64,000 bases of DNA from Roseicella frigidaeris (GTDB taxonomy: Bacteria; Pseudomonadota; Alphaproteobacteria; Acetobacterales; Acetobacteraceae): assembly GCF_003258945.1 (NCBI RefSeq), contig NZ_QLIX01000001.1:1-64000 (forward strand), read 5' to 3'. The notes under the pieces were generated by a model, which saw only the letters and a list, made by a program, of their open reading frames with translations, made no database searches and was not told where the DNA came from. Each line of letters opens with the position of its first letter. Position 1 is the stretch's first letter. This document shows positions 62,099 to 64,000 of this stretch, piece by piece. The translations under genes and the position numbers were made by a program.

Positions 62099-64000
<1,902 letters not shown>

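Overview
The window is about 70% G+C by eye and gene-dense, and reads as chromosomal sequence of an alphaproteobacterium, most likely Acetobacteraceae of the Roseomonas type. This is inferred from gene content, not from a marker gene. Supporting points are a DUF2842 protein, an IalB-family gene overlapping rlmN, the argH / lptM / lysA / TIGR02302 block, several tripartite-tricarboxylate-transporter (TTT, Bug) receptors without their TctA/TctB membrane partners, and two complete branched-chain-amino-acid-type (liv) ABC transporters.

Layout. Positions 1-9.8 kb are mostly housekeeping: a 5'-truncated TTT receptor, an Hpt protein, a divergent Tat-exported receptor-like protein, apt, a DUF2842 membrane protein, tRNA-Pro(CGG) with a clear terminator, a LOG-family protein, a convergent cytochrome c'/cytochrome b561 pair, a LysM protein and the psd-pssA phospholipid operon. 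Positions 10-24 kb form a catabolic block: LLM flavin monooxygenase, two alpha/beta hydrolases and an SDR on the plus strand. Facing them is a seven-gene liv operon carrying three tandem paralogous binding proteins, then a glutaconate-CoA-transferase-like pair with a CaiB/BaiF CoA-transferase. Positions 24-31 kb hold a GNAT, a large exported hydrolase, an acyl-CoA-dehydrogenase-like monooxygenase, an MFS transporter and a flavin reductase. Positions 30.7-32.3 kb are unusual: an AT-rich leader, an RTX-type protein with a lectin-like C-terminal half, and a 25-codon ORF with a near-perfect anti-16S ribosome binding site.

Positions 32.3-37.3 kb are a second liv operon. Positions 38-41.4 kb are a three-gene envelope operon (periplasmic protein, porin-like barrel, di-heme peroxidase-like protein). 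Positions 41.8-50.7 kb carry a dienelactone hydrolase, a DapA-family lyase, a YdcF-like protein, a methyltransferase, ialB-rlmN, another TTT receptor with a degenerate MaoC protein, and an MFS-MaoC pair. Positions 50.7-62 kb contain tlpA / argH / lptM and lysA / TIGR02302, separated by about 5 kb holding a CYP199-like P450, two TTT receptors and an MFS transporter. The window ends in an aspT-aspD operon, with aspD running off the edge.

The cell appears to be an aerobic heterotroph specialised in importing and oxidising organic acids and small aromatics. Many receptors and transporters sit next to flavin or P450 oxygenases, hydrolases, CoA-transferases and dehydrogenases. The points most worth a second look are the cassette splitting argH-lptM from lysA, the three-gene envelope operon near a Fur-like palindrome, the three tandem receptors with one transporter, the small ORF with the extreme Shine-Dalgarno, and several intergenic repeats. 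No CRISPR array, insertion sequence, prophage or rRNA gene was seen.
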